Below are positions 61,174 to 64,000 of a stretch of 64,000 nt of DNA, piece by piece (the first letter of the stretch is position 1; each line of letters begins with the position of its first letter). The stretch spans positions 310,001 to 374,000 of the forward strand of contig JHWS01000001.1 in NCBI GenBank assembly GCA_000687675.1. The letters are read 5' to 3'. The DNA is from Lachnospiraceae bacterium NC2008 (lineage in GTDB: Bacteria; Bacillota; Clostridia; Lachnospirales; Lachnospiraceae). Under the pieces are notes generated by a model. That model saw only the letters and a program-made list of their open reading frames with translations. It was not told the origin of the DNA and did not search any database. The translations under genes and the position numbers were made by a program.

Positions 61174-61515
61174 CTATGCAATATGCTCGCTTATTGCATC
61201 TACTGTTTCTTTATAAAAATCAAGAAGGGCCTGATTCTTTTCCTGAATCAGGGCTTCATTACTTTCCTTACCTGCCATCTCAAGTTCATATGCCTTATCA
61301 GCAAGTGGCATAGCACCTATCATCTTAGAAGCACTCTTTAAGCCATGAACTCTTACAGCATATGTTGCCCAGTCCTTACTGCTATATGTATCTTCAATAT
61401 TAGCCTTAGTCTCATCATACTCTTCGATGAAACTTTCAAGCATCTCCGTATAAAGTTCCTGGTCTCCACAAAATTCAAGGCCTATACTTTCATCTATATA
61501 TTTACTAAAATCCAT
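61174..61515 (-). CDS. Histidine phosphotransfer (Hpt) domain protein
   Basis: 113-residue stand-alone Hpt protein. The phosphorylated His lies in V-H-G-L-K-S-A-S-K-M-I-G-A (about residue 57), the Hpt signature. It would relay phosphoryl groups between a hybrid histidine kinase and a response regulator, neither of which is nearby. The ATG at 61515 has AGGAG seven bases upstream; the longer frame start is rejected. It is co-directional with pth and mfd. Confidence 0.88.
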   Translation of the reverse strand: MDFSKYIDESIGLEFCGDQELYTEMLESFIEEYDETKANIEDTYSSKDWATYAVRVHGLKSASKMIGAMPLADKAYELEMAGKESNEALIQEKNQALLDFYKETVDAISEHIA

Positions 61516-61572
61516 GGTTTTTCTCCTGTTTTTAAGCTTTACAAATGAATATTGTATCACAAAGTCACGAAC

Positions 61573-61604
61573 AAAAAAACTGCCAGGCAGTTTGCCTGGC
61601 AGTT
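61573..61604 (-). terminator. Terminator of the MsmK/UgpC-type ATPase gene
   Basis: Read on the minus strand, AACTGCCAGGCA-AAC-TGCCTGGCAGTT (12-bp perfect stem) is followed by seven T residues, 25 bases after the stop. Confidence 0.92.
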
Positions 61605-61628
61605 AAATGTTTAAGTATTAGTTCTAGA

Positions 61629-62741
61629 CTAGTTTGTGATAACAGCTTCTGTTTCCTTATCGAATACGTGAATCTTCTCGATATCGAATGCAAACTTAAC
61701 TACATCGCCTGGTCTAGCTGTTGTTCTAGGATCAACTCTAGCTGTTAATGGGAACTCGTCAAGATCGAAGTATAAGAATACTTCAGCACCAAGTAACTCG
61801 TATACCTTGATTGTTGCTTCAAATACTGAAAGTGGAGAAGCCTCAACCATCATTTCGCTATCGTAAACATCCTCTGGACGGATACCGAATGTAACTGTCT
61901 TTCCATCATAACCGCCTTCGATAAGCTTCTTAGACTTCTCAGCTGGAAGTGGAATAGCGTGATCAGCAATCTTAAGATATGCTGTTTCACCCTGTACTTC
62001 AACTACAGCATCAAGGAAGTTCATCTGTGGTGAACCCATGAAACCTGCAACGAAGAGGTTCTGTGGTCTGTCATATAAGTTCTGAGGTGTATCTACCTGC
62101 TGGATAACACCATCCTTCATAACTACGATACGTGTACCAAGAGTCATAGCCTCTGTCTGGTCATGTGTAACGTAGATGATAGTTGTACCTAATCTCTGGT
62201 GTAACTTAGCGATCTCAATACGCATCTGTACACGAAGCTTTGCATCAAGGTTTGATAAAGGCTCGTCCATAAGGAATACCTTAGGATTACGAACGATTGC
62301 ACGACCCATAGCAACACGCTGTCTCTGACCACCTGATAAAGCCTTTGGCTTACGATCAAGAAGTGGAACAAGGTCAAGAATCTTTGCAGCTTCCTTAACC
62401 ATCTTATCTATTTCATCACTTGGAACTTTACGAAGTCTAAGTCCGAATGCCATGTTCTCATAAACTGACATATGTGGATAAAGAGCATAGTTCTGGAAAA
62501 CCATGGCGATATCTCTGTCCTTAGGCTCGATATCGTTAACGATTCTATCACCGATACGAAGCTCACCAGAAGAAATATCCTCAAGTCCTGCGATCATTCT
62601 AAGTGTAGTAGACTTACCACAACCTGAAGGACCTACGAAGATGATGAATTCCTGGTCTGAAATCTCAAGGTTGAAATTCTTAACAGCTTCGAAACCGTTA
62701 GGATAAACCTTGCAAATGTTTTTACATGATAAACTTGCCAT
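61629..62741 (-). CDS. Sugar ABC transporter ATPase (MsmK/UgpC/MalK-like)
   Basis: 370-residue ATPase of carbohydrate ABC importers. Walker A is G-P-S-G-C-G-K-S-T-T, the signature is L-S-G-G-Q-R-Q-R-V-A-M-G, Walker B is V-F-L-M-D-E-P-L-S-N-L-D, and the switch His is in Y-V-T-H-D-Q. The C-terminal MalK-like regulatory domain is present (residues 235-370, F-G-I-R-P-E-D-V-Y). It stands alone, as such ATPases often do in Firmicutes where one subunit serves many sugar importers. It is followed by a strong terminator. Confidence 0.94.
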   Translation of the reverse strand: MASLSCKNICKVYPNGFEAVKNFNLEISDQEFIIFVGPSGCGKSTTLRMIAGLEDISSGELRIGDRIVNDIEPKDRDIAMVFQNYALYPHMSVYENMAFGLRLRKVPSDEIDKMVKEAAKILDLVPLLDRKPKALSGGQRQRVAMGRAIVRNPKVFLMDEPLSNLDAKLRVQMRIEIAKLHQRLGTTIIYVTHDQTEAMTLGTRIVVMKDGVIQQVDTPQNLYDRPQNLFVAGFMGSPQMNFLDAVVEVQGETAYLKIADHAIPLPAEKSKKLIEGGYDGKTVTFGIRPEDVYDSEMMVEASPLSVFEATIKVYELLGAEVFLYFDLDEFPLTARVDPRTTARPGDVVKFAFDIEKIHVFDKETEAVITN

Positions 62742-62911
62742 TATGTAATGCCTCCTAATAAATTTATAGTTGTGCTACTTCGCACAAACCCTAATGAACA
62801 GTATATCCAAGAAAGCCTTATATTTCCATTAACGAGAATATAGATAAAACAGACTATTACTTGGCATATATGACAGCCACATCTCGCGCCTCGTCGTCAT
62901 TCTGTTATTGA

Positions 62912-64000
62912 TTATAAGTTATCATTTGTCATTATGTCAATATTAGCTATCATAACTGGTTTTTTATCTATGTAAAATGGAACCAGGTAAGGACTGGCAT
63001 CACCATAATAGGCATCAGCTTCATCAGCTAGTTTATATGGTTCTTCACAGCAAACATCTATATACTCACTATTGTTTCTAAGTATTTCTTCTATCTCCGA
63101 TAATACTTCAGGTTTATGACTGGCAAGTTCCCTCTTAAGATTATCATCCAGATATATTGCTGGACGTATGCTACTATTCCCTTTAAATATTGCTATGTTA
63201 GCCTTTAGCTTTGCTATGGTTTTTTCGCTATGATAGATACACTCAGCCAGATTGAGATAATAAAATAATTTTCCTGACTTTTCTTTGTTTACAGTCTTTT
63301 TATCTTTTTGACAAACAATAATCTTCTTTTCAAAAATTTTTCTTTTTTCTTCCCCGTATATTTCTACAAGGAAATTTATATACGCAGTCTTATTATCTTC
63401 TGACCATATTACAAAGTTTTGGCAGTTCGTTATAGCTGGTATATTAACGTAGTAAGCCATCATTTTTAGAGTCTTTTCATCAGGTGATGCCATTGCCTCT
63501 GTTACAAATGGCTGAACATATATTAGGTGATCTGTACAGGCTTTAAGCTTATCAGTATATAGTTCAGGATTAACAGAATATACCTGATTATAGCCATCGT
63601 AGGCATTGGTAGTAATAATTACATCTGGATGCTCTGCCTGAAGGTTGTATGATACATATTCTGCTATATGAATATTCTCATTAAGACATATCTTATCCTG
63701 ATACTGGGAAAGATTATCTAAATTAGGATCTAAAAATCTTCCTGTAAAATCCCTGTAGTAATATGGCATAGCCATAACATATACTTGACCTGTTTCAGAA
63801 TAAGAAAGGACAAATCCTTTAACATATTCGAAATCTTCAATATGCCTGATAAGGATAAGAACTTTACCTGCAGTCACATCAACAGGTAGGGAAGAATTGA
63901 TCATGTCTGGTGTTGGCTTATATCGAAAGAAATCTTCTGCCCCTAAATATTTGTATGTTGCCTGTTCATTATTCTCATATAAAGGATAACCATGGAGACC
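62912..64000 (-). CDS. Unknown large protein, partial (C-terminal part)
   Basis: The minus-strand frame stays open from the stop at 62912 to the window edge (362 codons), so the true start lies outside. No family is recognised. Visible segments include G-K-V-L-I-L-I-R-H-I-E-D-F-E-Y, H-P-D-V-I-I-T-T-N-A-Y-D-G-Y, I-Y-V-Q-P-F-V-T-E-A-M and I-P-A-I-T-N-C-Q-N-F-V. The pattern of a strand followed by a possible loop suggests a Rossmann-like glycosyl- or glycerophosphotransferase-type fold, but this is speculative. There is no membrane segment. Confidence 0.6.
   Translation of the reverse strand, partial: GLHGYPLYENNEQATYKYLGAEDFFRYKPTPDMINSSLPVDVTAGKVLILIRHIEDFEYVKGFVLSYSETGQVYVMAMPYYYRDFTGRFLDPNLDNLSQYQDKICLNENIHIAEYVSYNLQAEHPDVIITTNAYDGYNQVYSVNPELYTDKLKACTDHLIYVQPFVTEAMASPDEKTLKMMAYYVNIPAITNCQNFVIWSEDNKTAYINFLVEIYGEEKRKIFEKKIIVCQKDKKTVNKEKSGKLFYYLNLAECIYHSEKTIAKLKANIAIFKGNSSIRPAIYLDDNLKRELASHKPEVLSEIEEILRNNSEYIDVCCEEPYKLADEADAYYGDASPYLVPFYIDKKPVMIANIDIMTNDNL

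Overview
The window comes from a low-GC Firmicute, most likely a Lachnospiraceae bacterium of the Butyrivibrio/Pseudobutyrivibrio type (inference). The supporting signs are the Cas12a type, strong AGGAGG ribosome binding sites, a SAM-I riboswitch before metK, meso-diaminopimelate dehydrogenase, and the argF-birA-coaX-dusB and greA-lysS gene orders. All coding sequences are on the minus strand except one GH5 glycoside hydrolase at about 56 kb.

Layout. (1) 1-2.0 kb: end of a surface-polysaccharide cluster with two family 2 glycosyltransferases. (2) 2.2-5.0 kb: five-gene operon of zinc-ribbon and single-pass membrane proteins that looks like a tandemly duplicated two-gene module. (3) 5.1-8.9 kb: copper export (CsoR-like repressor with a striking double operator, and CopA with an HMA domain at each end), then a YoaK-type membrane protein. 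(4) 9.1-23.1 kb: an accessory region full of broken genes. It holds a DUF3990 toxin-like operon and its internally deleted second copy, and a five-gene RNA-ligase/metallophosphoesterase operon behind an Xre repressor. It also holds hipB with a deleted hipA, the front end of an IS66-type element, a TNT-like toxin fragment with a candidate immunity gene, and a dead AraC gene. A Cas12a locus with a 7-repeat array follows, then a second IS66 end and a RelE/DinJ-type toxin-antitoxin pair. (5) 23.4-64 kb: housekeeping genes. These are lysS, greA, dusB, coaX, birA, argF, an SPFH/NfeD pair, a SleB-type hydrolase, a TrmH-family methyltransferase, pfkA, dnaE, metK, an HD-GYP protein, murA, an M23 peptidase, a flavin reductase, a coiled-coil membrane protein, a small alarmone synthetase, asnA, asnS, ddh, a large HD-GYP/GGDEF protein, GH5, mfd, pth, an Hpt protein and an MsmK/UgpC-type ATPase.

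Main observation. The Cas12a locus lacks cas1 and cas2, but cas4 is not simply absent. A 35-codon Cas4 N-terminus starts 5 bases after the cas12a stop and runs directly into the first CRISPR repeat. The locus is therefore a deletion derivative of a canonical cas12a-cas4-cas1-cas2-array operon, with effector and array kept and adaptation lost. Near-identical 80-bp IS66-type ends in the same orientation flank the 5.7-kb segment carrying it. The RNA-ligase operon is the best candidate for a poorly described functional system. A roughly 480-bp imperfect inverted repeat between dnaE and metK is unexplained.
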